Of a stretch of DNA of 64,000 nucleotides, positions 9,431 through 19,236 are shown piece by piece. Each line of letters begins with the position of its first letter. Position 1 is the stretch's first letter. The stretch comes from Pyrinomonadaceae bacterium (GTDB taxonomy: Bacteria > Acidobacteriota > Blastocatellia > Pyrinomonadales > Pyrinomonadaceae), in assembly GCA_036277115.1 (NCBI GenBank), contig DASUNM010000023.1:992001-1056000 (forward strand). The letters run 5' to 3'. The notes beneath the pieces were generated by a model. The model was not told the origin of the DNA. It was given only the letters and a program-made list of their open reading frames with translations, and did not search any database. The translations under genes were made by a program, and so were the position numbers.

Positions 9431-9620
9431 TTAAAACGGTGTTCGGGACGTGAAAACTTCATGAACAGATCGAAAGTTACACGGCAAAAACGGCAACTGT
9501 CGTGCCCTGCAGGGGCCTCGATCGGCGTCGTCCGATCCCTGCTGTTTTCTACGGTTGCTCGTGCAAACGTCAATCACGAATCGGATTGCGCAACCATTAT
9601 TTTGGATTTTCTATGAAAAT

Positions 9621-10802
9621 CTAAAGCTTCTCGACAATGATTGCGATGCCCTGACCGCCTCCGATGCACGCGGTGGCCAAGCCATAACGACCATTACGCC
9701 GCTGCAATTCGCGCAGCAGCGTCAGCACCAGACGCGTTCCCGTAGCACCGAGCGGATGACCGAGCGCGATAGCGCCGCCGTTCACGTTCGTCTTGTTGCG
9801 ATCGAGCCCCAGCTCCATTTCCACCGCCAGGTACTGGGCGGCGAAAGCCTCGTTAACTTCGACGAGATCCATGTCCTCAACCTTCAGGCCGGCTTTCTCC
9901 AGTGCTTGAAGCGACGCGGGCACCGGGCCGATGCCCATGATCTCAGGTTCAACCCCCGCATAGGCCCAACTAACGATGCGACCGAGCGGCTTCGAGTCAT
10001 GCGCTTTGACGTACGATTCGCCGGCGATGACCAGCGCCGCCGCGCCATCGACGATCCCCGAGGCGTTGCCGGCGGTGACGAAGCCGTCTTTTGCGAACGC
10101 AGGCCTGAGCTTCGCAAGACCTTCCATCGTGGTGTCGGGACGCAGGTGATCGTCGTGATCGAATAGCGTTGTCCCTTTCCGGCTCTTCACCTCAACCGGC
10201 GCAATTTCATCGGCGAAGAAGCCTTCATCGAGTGCGCGCTTCGCGGCCTGCTGTGAACGGAGCGCGTACTTGTCCTGCTCCTCCCGAGAAATCTCGAACT
10301 TGCGCGCGAGGTTTTCCGCCGTGCCCGCCATCGGCGTATTGCAGTACGTGTCGAGCAGCGCCACCATCAAGCTGTCTTCCAACTTTCCCTGACCCAAACC
10401 AAACCCTGAACGCGCGCCGCGAATCACGTGAGGGGCTTGCGACATCGACTCCATGCCACCGACCAGACACGTCCGCGCTTCGCCGAGTTGAATCATCTGC
10501 GCGCCGGAAACGATCGATTGAATCCCGCTGCCGCACAAACGATTGACCGTTAACGCCGGTCGATCGAAAGGGACACCCGCTTTTAAAGCGACGTGCCGCG
10601 CTCCGTAGATTGCATCGCCGGATGTTTGCAGCGCGTTGCCAAAGATTGCGTGATCGATTTCTTCGGCGGCGACGCCCGTGGTTTCGAGGGCCGCTTTCGA
10701 CGCGGCGGCGCCGAGATCAATTGCCGAAATATCCTTCAATGCGCCGACATACTCGCCCATCGGCGTCCGCTTACCACCAAGAATGAAAACATCCTGAGCC
10801 AT
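9621..10802 (-). CDS. Acetyl-CoA acetyltransferase (thiolase)
   Basis: This 393-residue, full-length thiolase condenses two acetyl-CoA molecules, or cleaves acetoacetyl-CoA. The catalytic residues are in place: Cys90 in NRLCGSG, His349 in GHPLGATG and Cys379 in CIGGGQG. The length and the [11 protein letters not shown] block are those of the biosynthetic/degradative acetyl-CoA C-acetyltransferase group (AtoB/PhaA type) rather than the longer FadA type, but substrate chain length cannot be read from sequence alone. The start at 10802 gives [14 protein letters not shown], the standard N-terminus. It stands alone: no hydratase, dehydrogenase or CoA-transferase gene is adjacent. Confidence 0.92.
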   Translation of the reverse strand: MAQDVFILGGKRTPMGEYVGALKDISAIDLGAAASKAALETTGVAAEEIDHAIFGNALQTSGDAIYGARHVALKAGVPFDRPALTVNRLCGSGIQSIVSGAQMIQLGEARTCLVGGMESMSQAPHVIRGARSGFGLGQGKLEDSLMVALLDTYCNTPMAGTAENLARKFEISREEQDKYALRSQQAAKRALDEGFFADEIAPVEVKSRKGTTLFDHDDHLRPDTTMEGLAKLRPAFAKDGFVTAGNASGIVDGAAALVIAGESYVKAHDSKPLGRIVSWAYAGVEPEIMGIGPVPASLQALEKAGLKVEDMDLVEVNEAFAAQYLAVEMELGLDRNKTNVNGGAIALGHPLGATGTRLVLTLLRELQRRNGRYGLATACIGGGQGIAIIVEKL

Positions 10803-10912
10803 GAATTAATTTGCCTTCCTACGGTTGTAAATTTTCTTGTCCTTAGAAACGAACGAGGCTAGCAAACGAGAAACGCGAGGTCAATTTGCAAAGGACGAAA
10901 GTAGCGGATGCT

Positions 10913-10980
10913 GTTTAGAGGCGGGCTACCGCCCGCCTCTTAGCCGGCAAGATTGGGCGGGCAGTAGCCCGCCTCTAAAC
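10913..10980. repeat. Dispersed palindrome, family A (GTAGCCCG type)
   Basis: GTTTAGAGGCGGGCTAC at 10913-10929 is exactly inverted at 10964-10980 (17-bp arms), with further GC-rich complementarity between them. A related element is at 51061-51113 and a fragment lies in a gene at 54217-54240. It lies between the thiolase start and the RDD gene stop. Confidence 0.85.
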
Positions 10981-10992
10981 GAAGGTGAAAAT

Positions 10993-11817
10993 TCAATCGA
11001 TGAACCGGTGTTTCTCGCGATAGCGATGCAGCAGCTCTTCGAGGAAGCCTTCGTAAGTGAACGTCGGAAGATCGTATTGCGGGCGCAGCTTGAAAAGAAT
11101 CGGCATCGAGACTCGCCAGGCCATCCACTGTCGCGGATAGTCCTTCAAGTCCCAACGGCGGCGTAGAAAACTTTCAACGACTTGAATCTCAGCTTCGGTC
11201 AACAGATTCACGTCCGCGGTAAATGGCACCGGCTTCCAGGCGCGCCGCAACGCTTGATCGGAAACAGGTGAAGCGAACACTTCGGTGAAGGCGGGCGCCT
11301 CGGCTTCGCGTTCCCGCACGACCACCGTGCCCGCAACCAGATCGCCGACGCGTTGGTCGCGCCCAGTCACAAACACCGAGACCAGTCCCACCGAATAGAA
11401 CGGCGGCGTCGGCAGCATGTCAAAGTTTCGCAAAAGGTTTCTGACTGCCGATTCAAAGAACCCAATCGGCCGGCCGTCTTCGCGAATCACGCGCAGCTTC
11501 AGCCAACGCTTGCCCGGTGTTTGGCCGCGCCAAATCCATTCGAATACGGCAAAGTACCCGGAGATCAAAAGAAAGATGAATATAATCAGCACCGCCTTTA
11601 CCCAACTGGGCGCACCCGTAACGCGATCTCCAAAGTCGGAGAACCCCGCGATGATCATGAAGAAGATCACCATCGCAAACAGTGCCACCGTTTGAATAAT
11701 GTGGTCGATGGCGCAGGCGATAAAGCGATTGCCAATCGACGCGAGCGCAAAGTGAAGCGGTACGCGCTCAGGCGTTTCAATGACGAGTGTTTCGTCTGTA
11801 GTGACAACTGCGGACAT
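10993..11817 (-). CDS. RDD family membrane protein
   Basis: This 274-residue inner-membrane protein has the RDD family layout: RFIACAIDHIIQ at the start of the first membrane helix (the R and D of the family name), a second hydrophobic pair (about 70-95), then the motif TPGKRWLKLRVIREDG and a final segment DQRVGDLVAGTVVV. About 100 soluble residues follow, an extension beyond the usual RDD domain. The function of the family is unsettled; transport or sodium tolerance has been proposed for some members. The ATG at 11817 lies 2 bases after the purN stop codon, so the two are almost certainly cotranscribed and probably translationally coupled. Confidence 0.85.
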   Translation of the reverse strand: MSAVVTTDETLVIETPERVPLHFALASIGNRFIACAIDHIIQTVALFAMVIFFMIIAGFSDFGDRVTGAPSWVKAVLIIFIFLLISGYFAVFEWIWRGQTPGKRWLKLRVIREDGRPIGFFESAVRNLLRNFDMLPTPPFYSVGLVSVFVTGRDQRVGDLVAGTVVVREREAEAPAFTEVFASPVSDQALRRAWKPVPFTADVNLLTEAEIQVVESFLRRRWDLKDYPRQWMAWRVSMPILFKLRPQYDLPTFTYEGFLEELLHRYREKHRFID

Positions 11818-11819
11818 GC

Positions 11820-12419
11820 TTACGAATTAGCAGCTTGACTGAAATGGTTGTTCGCCAGCACCTGCGCCACGGCTTCCGGATAGAGCTGGTGCTCCTGCTC
11901 AAGTATCCGCGCTGACAATGTCTCAACCGTGTCGCCTTCCAGCACCGGCACTACGCGTTGCGCGATGATCGGCCCGCCGTCCAATGTCTCATCAACAAAG
12001 TGCACCGTGCAGCCGCTGTAGTTCGTGCCGTTATCGAGTGCCTGTTTCTGGGGCCCGAGGCCGGGAAAAGACGGCAAGAGACTCGGATGAATGTTGAGAA
12101 TCCGCCCGCGAAACCCTTCAATAAATTCGTTAGAAAGGATGCGCATGTAACCGGCGAGGCAAATCAGATCGATGTTTCGATCGCGCAAGGCGGCCATGAT
12201 CTCGCGGTCATGTTCTTCGCGCGAACGGCCCCGGCGTTCAATAACAACACTCTCAATACCGCGCGCTTGTGCTTTTTCCAAGCCCGCGGCAGTTACTTGA
12301 TCGCTAATCACAACGGCGACATCCGCGTTGGGAATCATTCCGGCTTGCGCCGCATCGATCAGCGCCACCATGTTCGAGCCGCGGCCGGAGATTAAGATAC
12401 CAAGGCGATGAAAAGGCAT
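11820..12419 (-). CDS. purN: Phosphoribosylglycinamide formyltransferase PurN
   Basis: This 199-residue enzyme transfers a formyl group from 10-formyltetrahydrofolate to glycinamide ribonucleotide, the third step of purine synthesis. Diagnostic sites are the phosphate-binding ISGRGSNM near the N-terminus, CLAGYMRIL, NIHPSLLPSFPG with the catalytic His, and VHFVDETLDGGPII with the catalytic Asp. I placed the start at the ATG at 12419 because family homology begins there; the frame is open to 12494. The downstream RDD gene starts 2 bases after its stop. purM is 10 kb away in a different unit, so the purine genes are not clustered here. Confidence 0.93.
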   Translation of the reverse strand: MPFHRLGILISGRGSNMVALIDAAQAGMIPNADVAVVISDQVTAAGLEKAQARGIESVVIERRGRSREEHDREIMAALRDRNIDLICLAGYMRILSNEFIEGFRGRILNIHPSLLPSFPGLGPQKQALDNGTNYSGCTVHFVDETLDGGPIIAQRVVPVLEGDTVETLSARILEQEHQLYPEAVAQVLANNHFSQAANS

Positions 12420-12519
12420 GAAAAGTTTCGGCCCTGAAAGATTGTGCGACCAAAAATAGCATATCAAAAATGAAAAGCACCTATTTAAGAGCAAAGGGAC
12501 CGGGGTTGCGTCAGTCAGC

Positions 12520-12576
12520 GAAAGCAGCCGTAGGATCGAAGCCTGAGGGCTACATTCCGTCCTACGAACTGCTTTC
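12520..12576. repeat. Imperfect palindrome between purN and the giant surface-protein gene
   Basis: GAAAGCAGCCGTAGGA (12520-12535) is inverted as TCCTACGAACTGCTTTC (12560-12576) with one base inserted, and AGCC/GGCT pair inside. It could fold in the 3' untranslated RNA of the giant gene. No U-run follows, so I do not call it a terminator. Confidence 0.6.
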
Positions 12577-12622
12577 AGTCATTCTCGTAATCGGCAGATG
12601 ACTTGCAGCGACTAAAGAACGA

Positions 12623-15600
12623 TCACGGCCCAAATCTTTCCCGGTATTCAATCGACGACAGAAACGCTTTGACCATCTCAGCCTGAATGAAGTTGCCGTT
12701 GAACTGGTTCAACTTCGTCAGCCAGAAGTCATAGCCGCTATGGTCTGTATCCTGAGCGGCATTCGGGTCGCGCCGCAGATATCCAAAGTACTGCATCAGC
12801 ACAAAGGCCCGGTTCATCTCGTTGGCCTTCAGCGTCGAATTCTCGGCCACCCGCCGCAGCGCCCTTCCTCGCGCCGCCAGATCCGCCGTATTCACCGCCA
12901 CTCCAAACTCATTAATTGCCGCGTCGCGGTCCGTGGTCGAGGGAGTCACCCCGGCATTCGCGAACAACGCATCCACAAAAGCCGCCGGCGTCAGCGTCGT
13001 CGGATAAGCCGTGGCGAATCGCGACCGCTGCACAAACTCAGAGACGAATGCCTGCTTGTTGTTCTCCAACACTGTTTCCCAACCAGGCTGAAGGACAATT
13101 ACGCCTTGCGAGATCTTCTGCGTGTCGGGCATAAACTCGCTAAATTTTACGATGGGCACAGGCAATGTGTGAGGCGATCCAATGTTCGAGGTGCCCGTTG
13201 CGTCGCCGTATGACGCTTTGTAAATTCGCTCGACCAGGTAACCCGTATCCTGGAACTCAATCGAGAGGAAGAACGACGCCGAGACAGCGATGCGCTTCGC
13301 TTCTATGCACTGCACGTTGGCGCCGCAAGAGGTGATTTCGTTGGTCCAGAACGCCAGGCCGGCCGGATCGGGCTCGCGATTAAGAAAGTCGTGATAATGC
13401 TGCCGCACAAAGTTTTCGGGATCGTCGATGGGACTGGTGGCCGGCTCAGTCACGTCGTCGGCGATCGTCAACGTCGCCGTTGAGGGCGTTCCGAGGACCG
13501 CTCCGCCCGTCGGGTTCGAGAGCGTCAGTGATAGGGTCTCTGCTCCTTCCACATAATTGTCCTGTGAGATCAGGACCGTGAAGGTCTTCGAGGTTTCGCC
13601 CGCCGCGAACCGCAGCGTGCCCAGCGCCGTGGTGAAATCGCACCGCGGCGAAGCCAGCCCGCTAGTGGTGGCGCACGGAACCACTGTCATCGCCGCGCTG
13701 TCGTCCGGCGTGGCATAGTCCACGGTCACCACTTGGGTAGTATCGCCGACTCTTTCCACGGTAATCGTCGTTGAGCCGGAGTCTTCGGTCGTGTTGTAAT
13801 TCGCCGCGCTGAATCTGATGTTTCCGCCCCCGGCGTCGTCGTTGCTGATCGTTCCGGTTGCCTGAGCGGGACTGCCTATGGTGTAGCCAGCGCCCGAAGT
13901 CACAGTCAGGATTACGGTTTCATCCGATTCAGAGGTCAGGTCGGCTGTCGGATCAATGGTGACCGTCGCAGTAGAGTTCCCGGCGTCAAACGTCACCGTA
14001 CCAGTTGCAGACGTAAAGGTGGCGGCGCCCGTCTGCGAGTAATCAGTATCGAAGGTTGCCGTGCCGCCGACCGAGAAGTTCACCGTCAACGCGCCACTGT
14101 TAACACCCGTGCGCGTGAACGTGTAAACGAGATTCGTCGCCCCATCTTCAGATACCGACGCAGGTGACACAGCCACGGTCACATCCGTGTCGTCGTTGTT
14201 GATCGTGCCCACTGCCTGGCCATCTGCCATAGTCGCGTTGGCGGAGTTGTTGCTCAGGTTAGCGAAGAAGGTCTCGTTGGTTTCAACCGAGGTGTCTCCG
14301 TTCACCTGGATGGTGAATTGTTCACTCGTGTCGCCTGGGACAAAGGTCAATGTCTGCGCCGGACTGATGGCGGAGTAATCGCCCGGGGCGATGGCCGAGT
14401 CATTTTGAGTAGCGTAGTCAACGGTCACAGTCCCGGAAGAAGGATGCGAGAGCGTTACGGTGAACGTGAAGGCGGTGGTCCCGGTATTCCCTTCATTCAG
14501 CTCCACGTCAGCAATCGAGAGTGAAGGCGTCGGGTCGTCGTCGGTGATGGTGCCGGTGGCCGAAGCCGGGCTGCCGACGTTATAGCCTGCTCCCGCCGTC
14601 ACTGTCAGAATTGCTGTTTCGTTCGGCTCATCGGCGGTATCGGGTGTTGGGTCGACGGTTACAGTTTTGGTGGCGCTGCCGGCGTCAAACGTCACCGTAC
14701 CGGTTGAAGAGGTAAAGGTGGCGGCGCCTGTCTGGGTGTAATCGGAATTGAAAGTGGCGGTACCGCCAACTGAGAAGTTCACCGTGAGCGCGCCGTTCGT
14801 GTCGTTACGAGTGAAGGTGTAAACGAGATTCGAGGCGTCATTTTCCATTACTGAAGCAGGCGACACCTCTACGGTTACCTCCGCGACGCCCGTACCCTGG
14901 ATCGCAAAGTCATAAGGATTTTCGTCGTTATCGTCATTGGCGATACTCAAGGTCGCCGTGCGCAGCCCTGAAGCAGTGGGATCGAATTGAACTGTGAAGG
15001 TGGTTGTGCCGCCGCCGCTGCTGACAGGCGAAGAAGGCTGCACGGTCACGCTGAAGTCTCCAGCATTCGCGCCGCCGATTGTCACTTTGGGCGTGCCGGT
15101 GAGGTTGAGCGCCAGAGGGCCGGTGTTCTCGATCGTGAAAATGCGTGAAACGGTGCCGCCGTTAATCAGGGCGCCACCAAAATCTGTGTGATCGGTCGCG
15201 GTGGGAGAATTGTCGCCGTCGGTGATCGAAACGCTATTGCCGCTGACGTTAATCTCCGGGGCCGGAGGGATTGCGCACTCGCCACCGCCGTTGGCGCATG
15301 CGACGGTAAGGATAGTGAGTGTCCAGCACTCGATGTTGCCCGCGACTCCCGTCTCGTCGTCGACCACCTTCAGTTTCCAACTGCCGTTGACCGCCGCACC
15401 AGATTTGCCGTTGAAGGCGATGAGAGCTTGCTCGGGCTGGAAGGTGCCGACGAAAGCATTGTCGCCATCGGTAATGGAATCCTCGGCAGAGTCATCGAAG
15501 ACTGTGTCGTTAGCGTCGGCGGGACAATCTGTTCCGTAGTTTGCTCCCGCTCCGTTATCGGAGGAGAGGTTAATAGTCGTGCCGTCAGGGCCGACAAGAC

Positions 15601-18600
15601 TGATGTCCAGATCGTCCGTAGATCCGTGCGTCAAATGTAGATTGACCAGCGCCTTGGCAATCGGACCTGTCACGCCGGACACAGTTACCGGCAACTCAGC
15701 CCCGCTCGGGTTATTGTCCGGAATCGCTACCGGACCCGCCGAGTTGAATGTGGAGCTGACCGCAGGTGTCGAAGTAATCTCCAGCGCCCAGCACTGGATC
15801 GTGCCGGCGTCACCTGAAAACGTGTCTTCTACGCGCAGGTTCCAGGTGCCGTTGACTGACGCCCCCGACTTATTGATAAAGGGGGTGAGATCGTCAACCG
15901 GTCGGAATGTGCCGACAAAAGGATTATCGCCGTCATCGATGGGTGTATCCGCGTCGTCGTCAAAGATTGTGTCATTGGCATCCGCAGGGCAGTCGGTACC
16001 GAAATTTGCATCGCCGCCATTGCCGAGCGCAAGGAATACTTCAGTTCCGTCCGGCCCGACGAGACTGATGTCCAGGTCGTCCGAAACGGGATGCGTGATA
16101 AACATCTTCACCCGGACCTTGGTTATTGGTCCGATGATCCCGCTGACATTCAGCGGCATGTTAGCCACGTTCGTTTCATCATCGGGAATCGGCACGGCCG
16201 GACCGCTCGTGTTAAAGGTAGAAGTCACCGCTGGGACGTTAGTGGGAAGTTGGAAATCCACTATGAAGACGCCTTGGGCAGTCGTCGCAGTTATTCGCAA
16301 CGCGATCGGCGCGCCGCAGCCAAAACCCGGTGGAACGCTCACTTTAAAGGGCGTAGCGTTCACGCCGGTATTACCCGTCGCGAGATCAGAATAGGCAGAG
16401 TTCGGCTGAGTGACAGTGACGCCCGCGGTTTGGCTGGAGAGCACCGTCGAGATGGCGGTGGCGCCAACGCCCCCGCGGTTTCGCAACTCGATGTTGAGCG
16501 AGATGCATTCGTTGACATCAATCAAGCCGTTCGCATTGCCAGCGCTGTCGTCGATCACAGCCGCGCTGAATGCGAGCGACACTGCGGGCGGTCCTTCCTG
16601 CGCGCATTGTGAGAATTCGGAGGTATCGCCGTTCGGCGCGGTCGCCGTGGCGGTCAGAAAATGGCCGGCCGGGATAGCCGGCACGACATGATTAAAGTTG
16701 ATACTGCCGCCGGCGGGCGTAGTAACGTCGGTGGTACCCACGAAGGTTTGTCCCTCGCCAAATCCTGAGCTGTCGCAGGTAGGATTCGAGAAAAATTCCA
16801 GACGAAACTGCGTACTTGGCGTGCTGTTGAGCGTGCCGCTGATGTTGATATTGCCGCCGGAGTTCGTCGGAAGGTTGAGGATAGGATAGTTCTGCCGGTT
16901 GTTGGCGCCGTTATCCGGATCGTTCGTGTCGTTCGCCGTCACATTGTTGGGACTTAGATCGATCCCGAGACCGCCACTTCCGAAAATCGAGTTTGTTTCA
17001 ATCGTGTTCTGCGCGCTGGAGTCGACAAACACCCCGTCGCCGCCGCTGTTCGCAATCGTATTGCTCTGAATAGTGTTGTTGCCCGATGTCGCATCGCCCT
17101 CGATCAGGACGCCGTGATCTCCACTGTTTGAAATGATGTTACCGGCGCCGGGCGCGGCGCCGCCGATGGTGTTATTAGGAGAGAAGTTTATGGTCACGCC
17201 TTCGCCGGTATTGCCCAGCGGAGCGGCGTTAATGTCTACACCGATATAATTGCCCTGGATAGTATTGCTGCCCGCGTCGAGTGTTGCGCCTTCGATCGAC
17301 ACGCCTCTTGAGTTACCGGAAATAATGTTCCGCGCCCCCACGGTCGTACCGCCAACGGTGTTGCTGGAGGCGCCGGTGATGATGACCCCGAAAGATCCGT
17401 TACCGACCGCGGCGGTGCCGTTCTTATCCGTCCCAATTAGATTGCCCTGCACAAGGTTTCCCGATCCCGAACTGCCCTGGATCGAAATTCCTCCGAAGCC
17501 GTTACCTGAGATCAGATTGCCCGCCCCAGCCGCCGTGCCTCCGAGCGTCATGTTGATCTGGTTCTGTAGTTTGACCCCGGTGGTGTTGCCGCGCGCGGCC
17601 GTGCCCGTCGCGTCGGTGCCGATGTAGTTGCCCTGGACCACATTCCCGGTCGTACTGGTGCCATTGATCTCGACGCCGTCGCCATTTGCGCCTGAGATGA
17701 TGTTGCGCGCGTCTGCTGTCGTTCCCCCGATAGTATTGTTGTCCGCTCCGGACAGTACGCTCACGCCGTCTCCAAAAGTAAACAGGCTCGCCTCAAACTC
17801 GACATTGCCCGTCACGTCGAGACCGATGATGTTGCCTTGCACCACGTTGGCATCAGAAGGCTCACCGGTTATCTGGATTTCGCTCGCCGTGTTTCCGCCG
17901 ATCACGTTGCGCGCGCCCGCGACGGTGCCGCCAATGGTGTTGTTATTTGAAGAGAATATGCCGACGCCGAGTCCGCTGTTGGCAATTGCCACTGTGCCGG
18001 TCTTATCGGTGCCGATAAAGTTACCCTGGACCTTATTAGTGCTCGCCGGACTGCTGGTGCCGGAAATTTGCACAGCATGACTATTGTTCCCTGAGATGAT
18101 GTTGCGATCAGCCGGGTTGATGCCGCCGATCGTGTTATTTGGCGCGAAAGAACCGACGCCTACCGAGGTGTTGCCACGGTCAATCGTCCCCGTGGGATCC
18201 GTGCCTATGAAGTTGCCCGCGATGATGTTGTTCTCGCCGCCCGCTCTAATCACGATTCCAAAACCACCAAAGCGGTTAATAACCAGTCCCCGAACCACAC
18301 AGTTGTCCGTGTTGATGTCGAGCCCGTTAAAACCGGAAGAAGTGCCGTTTAGCTCAACGTTAAGCACGGCGTTGCTTCCCATGGTTATGGGATTAGTGTT
18401 CGCACTTGAGCCAGGCTGAGTGTAGCCGTCGATGATCACCGGGTCGGTGATCTGTGGAGTCGAGCCGGTGATGTTGATCGTCTGAAGACCCCCACCGGGG
18501 ATGTTGAATTGAATCGTATCCGGATTCGCGGGATCAACGTTGGCGTTCGCGGCGTTGATCGCTTCGCGCAGAGAGCAGCTTGCGTCACAAACACCGTTGT

Positions 18601-18970
18601 CGTTGTTCGTCACGGTGACCACGAATGTCATTGCCGCTGGGGCCGTCTTCAGGCCACTGGACCTCGAAGTGGACTTACTGCCCGAGGTGTCGTTGGCTGG
18701 CGGCGCGCCCTGTTCGGCTCCCGGAATCTGGCTCTGTTGATCGTCTTGCGCTGCCGACTGCCTTTCCTTTTTCTGACCGGCGCGTTTCTGATCCTGTCCA
18801 ATTCCCGTCTTGCTGGCCTTCACGGCCACGTCACCTGCGTTTAGAAGCAGGGCCAGACAAATGGTCATGGCGACCATCGCCGCAATATAAGTAAACGCGG
18901 CAAATCGGCGAATGGGGGGATTGTGCTTACTGGCGATCAAATTCGCAGTTTTCGTGAGTTTGGGTCTCAT
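12623..18970 (-). CDS. Giant secreted surface protein: CSLREA, beta-helix, P-domains, Calx-beta and DUF4214
   Basis: This 2115-residue protein starts at an ATG (18970) with AAAGGAGATGTC before it. Residues about 25-45 are a signal anchor. A Lys/Gln-rich linker leads to a CSLREA motif (about 127-141, CDASCSLREAINAAN). A long right-handed beta-helix follows (about 180-670) built of repeats with NTIGG and VVQGN(Y/F)IGTD. Two proprotein-convertase P-type domains (about 924-1061 and 1076-1221) share HxxxDDLDISLVGPDGT and FVGTF. A choice-of-anchor-D domain (about 1237-1361), four Calx-beta domains (about 1362-1841) and a C-terminal DUF4214 region (about 1848-2111, FVRQHYHDFLNREPDPAGL) complete it. 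The family architecture suggests an adhesin or matrix/S-layer-associated protein, possibly calcium binding; function is inference. It is divergent from a sigma factor/kinase pair that could control it. Confidence 0.88.
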   Translation of the reverse strand: MRPKLTKTANLIASKHNPPIRRFAAFTYIAAMVAMTICLALLLNAGDVAVKASKTGIGQDQKRAGQKKERQSAAQDDQQSQIPGAEQGAPPANDTSGSKSTSRSSGLKTAPAAMTFVVTVTNNDNGVCDASCSLREAINAANANVDPANPDTIQFNIPGGGLQTINITGSTPQITDPVIIDGYTQPGSSANTNPITMGSNAVLNVELNGTSSGFNGLDINTDNCVVRGLVINRFGGFGIVIRAGGENNIIAGNFIGTDPTGTIDRGNTSVGVGSFAPNNTIGGINPADRNIISGNNSHAVQISGTSSPASTNKVQGNFIGTDKTGTVAIANSGLGVGIFSSNNNTIGGTVAGARNVIGGNTASEIQITGEPSDANVVQGNIIGLDVTGNVEFEASLFTFGDGVSVLSGADNNTIGGTTADARNIISGANGDGVEINGTSTTGNVVQGNYIGTDATGTAARGNTTGVKLQNQINMTLGGTAAGAGNLISGNGFGGISIQGSSGSGNLVQGNLIGTDKNGTAAVGNGSFGVIITGASSNTVGGTTVGARNIISGNSRGVSIEGATLDAGSNTIQGNYIGVDINAAPLGNTGEGVTINFSPNNTIGGAAPGAGNIISNSGDHGVLIEGDATSGNNTIQSNTIANSGGDGVFVDSSAQNTIETNSIFGSGGLGIDLSPNNVTANDTNDPDNGANNRQNYPILNLPTNSGGNINISGTLNSTPSTQFRLEFFSNPTCDSSGFGEGQTFVGTTDVTTPAGGSINFNHVVPAIPAGHFLTATATAPNGDTSEFSQCAQEGPPAVSLAFSAAVIDDSAGNANGLIDVNECISLNIELRNRGGVGATAISTVLSSQTAGVTVTQPNSAYSDLATGNTGVNATPFKVSVPPGFGCGAPIALRITATTAQGVFIVDFQLPTNVPAVTSTFNTSGPAVPIPDDETNVANMPLNVSGIIGPITKVRVKMFITHPVSDDLDISLVGPDGTEVFLALGNGGDANFGTDCPADANDTIFDDDADTPIDDGDNPFVGTFRPVDDLTPFINKSGASVNGTWNLRVEDTFSGDAGTIQCWALEITSTPAVSSTFNSAGPVAIPDNNPSGAELPVTVSGVTGPIAKALVNLHLTHGSTDDLDISLVGPDGTTINLSSDNGAGANYGTDCPADANDTVFDDSAEDSITDGDNAFVGTFQPEQALIAFNGKSGAAVNGSWKLKVVDDETGVAGNIECWTLTILTVACANGGGECAIPPAPEINVSGNSVSITDGDNSPTATDHTDFGGALINGGTVSRIFTIENTGPLALNLTGTPKVTIGGANAGDFSVTVQPSSPVSSGGGTTTFTVQFDPTASGLRTATLSIANDDNDENPYDFAIQGTGVAEVTVEVSPASVMENDASNLVYTFTRNDTNGALTVNFSVGGTATFNSDYTQTGAATFTSSTGTVTFDAGSATKTVTVDPTPDTADEPNETAILTVTAGAGYNVGSPASATGTITDDDPTPSLSIADVELNEGNTGTTAFTFTVTLSHPSSGTVTVDYATQNDSAIAPGDYSAISPAQTLTFVPGDTSEQFTIQVNGDTSVETNETFFANLSNNSANATMADGQAVGTINNDDTDVTVAVSPASVSEDGATNLVYTFTRTGVNSGALTVNFSVGGTATFDTDYSQTGAATFTSATGTVTFDAGNSTATVTIDPTADLTSESDETVILTVTSGAGYTIGSPAQATGTISNDDAGGGNIRFSAANYNTTEDSGSTTITVERVGDTTQVVTVDYATPDDSAAMTVVPCATTSGLASPRCDFTTALGTLRFAAGETSKTFTVLISQDNYVEGAETLSLTLSNPTGGAVLGTPSTATLTIADDVTEPATSPIDDPENFVRQHYHDFLNREPDPAGLAFWTNEITSCGANVQCIEAKRIAVSASFFLSIEFQDTGYLVERIYKASYGDATGTSNIGSPHTLPVPIVKFSEFMPDTQKISQGVIVLQPGWETVLENNKQAFVSEFVQRSRFATAYPTTLTPAAFVDALFANAGVTPSTTDRDAAINEFGVAVNTADLAARGRALRRVAENSTLKANEMNRAFVLMQYFGYLRRDPNAAQDTDHSGYDFWLTKLNQFNGNFIQAEMVKAFLSSIEYRERFGP

Positions 18971-19151
18971 GACATCTCCTTTAGAAACTGAGCAAATGAC
19001 TTGGGCTGGTCTGAGATGAAGTTTTCCTTCTACTTAAATACGCGTAGAGAGCAGCTCAAAAAGGTTCAACCGGGGGGCGAAAATATTCTTCGGGGTGAGG
19101 ACCTGGGCCAGTGGGTGATCGTTCATTTTTCCCGGATGTCCCCGCACTGAC

Positions 19152-19175
19152 ATCCTTCGCGATATCCTTCGCGAT
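19152..19175. repeat. Exact 12-bp tandem repeat at the sigma-factor promoter
   Basis: ATCCTTCGCGAT occurs twice head to tail (19152-19163 and 19164-19175) with no mismatch. The second copy overlaps the candidate -35 element at 19168-19173. Each unit contains the palindrome ATCxxxxCGCGAT-like core CGCG. The position suits an operator or the binding site of a dimeric regulator. Confidence 0.6.
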
Positions 19176-19196
19176 GCCTTTGATTCTTTGTATAAT
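19168..19196 (+). promoter_or_regulatory. Candidate promoter of the sigma factor/kinase operon
   Basis: A perfect TATAAT at 19191-19196 lies 17 bases after TTCGCG (19168-19173). The -35 is weak, which would fit a regulated promoter. Transcription would start near 19203, leaving about 35 bases before the GTG at 19237; this supports the GTG rather than the ATG at 19111, which lies upstream of the promoter. Confidence 0.5.
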
Positions 19197-19236
19197 CCGA
19201 CCTCGTCAATCGGCGTCAGGAGAGTCCCGAGGTACT

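Noticed and set aside
10913..10980. CRISPR-like repeat
   Set aside because: The dispersed palindromes are not tandem with regular spacers; each stands alone, and no cas gene is present.
15579..18419. Several rightward open frames of 110-270 codons opposite the giant gene
   Set aside because: They come from the Gly/Thr/Asn-rich repeat codons read backwards; no start signals or domains.
19111..19236. Longer sigma factor starting at ATG 19111
   Set aside because: A TATAAT box and likely transcription start lie inside that extension, and it has no homology.
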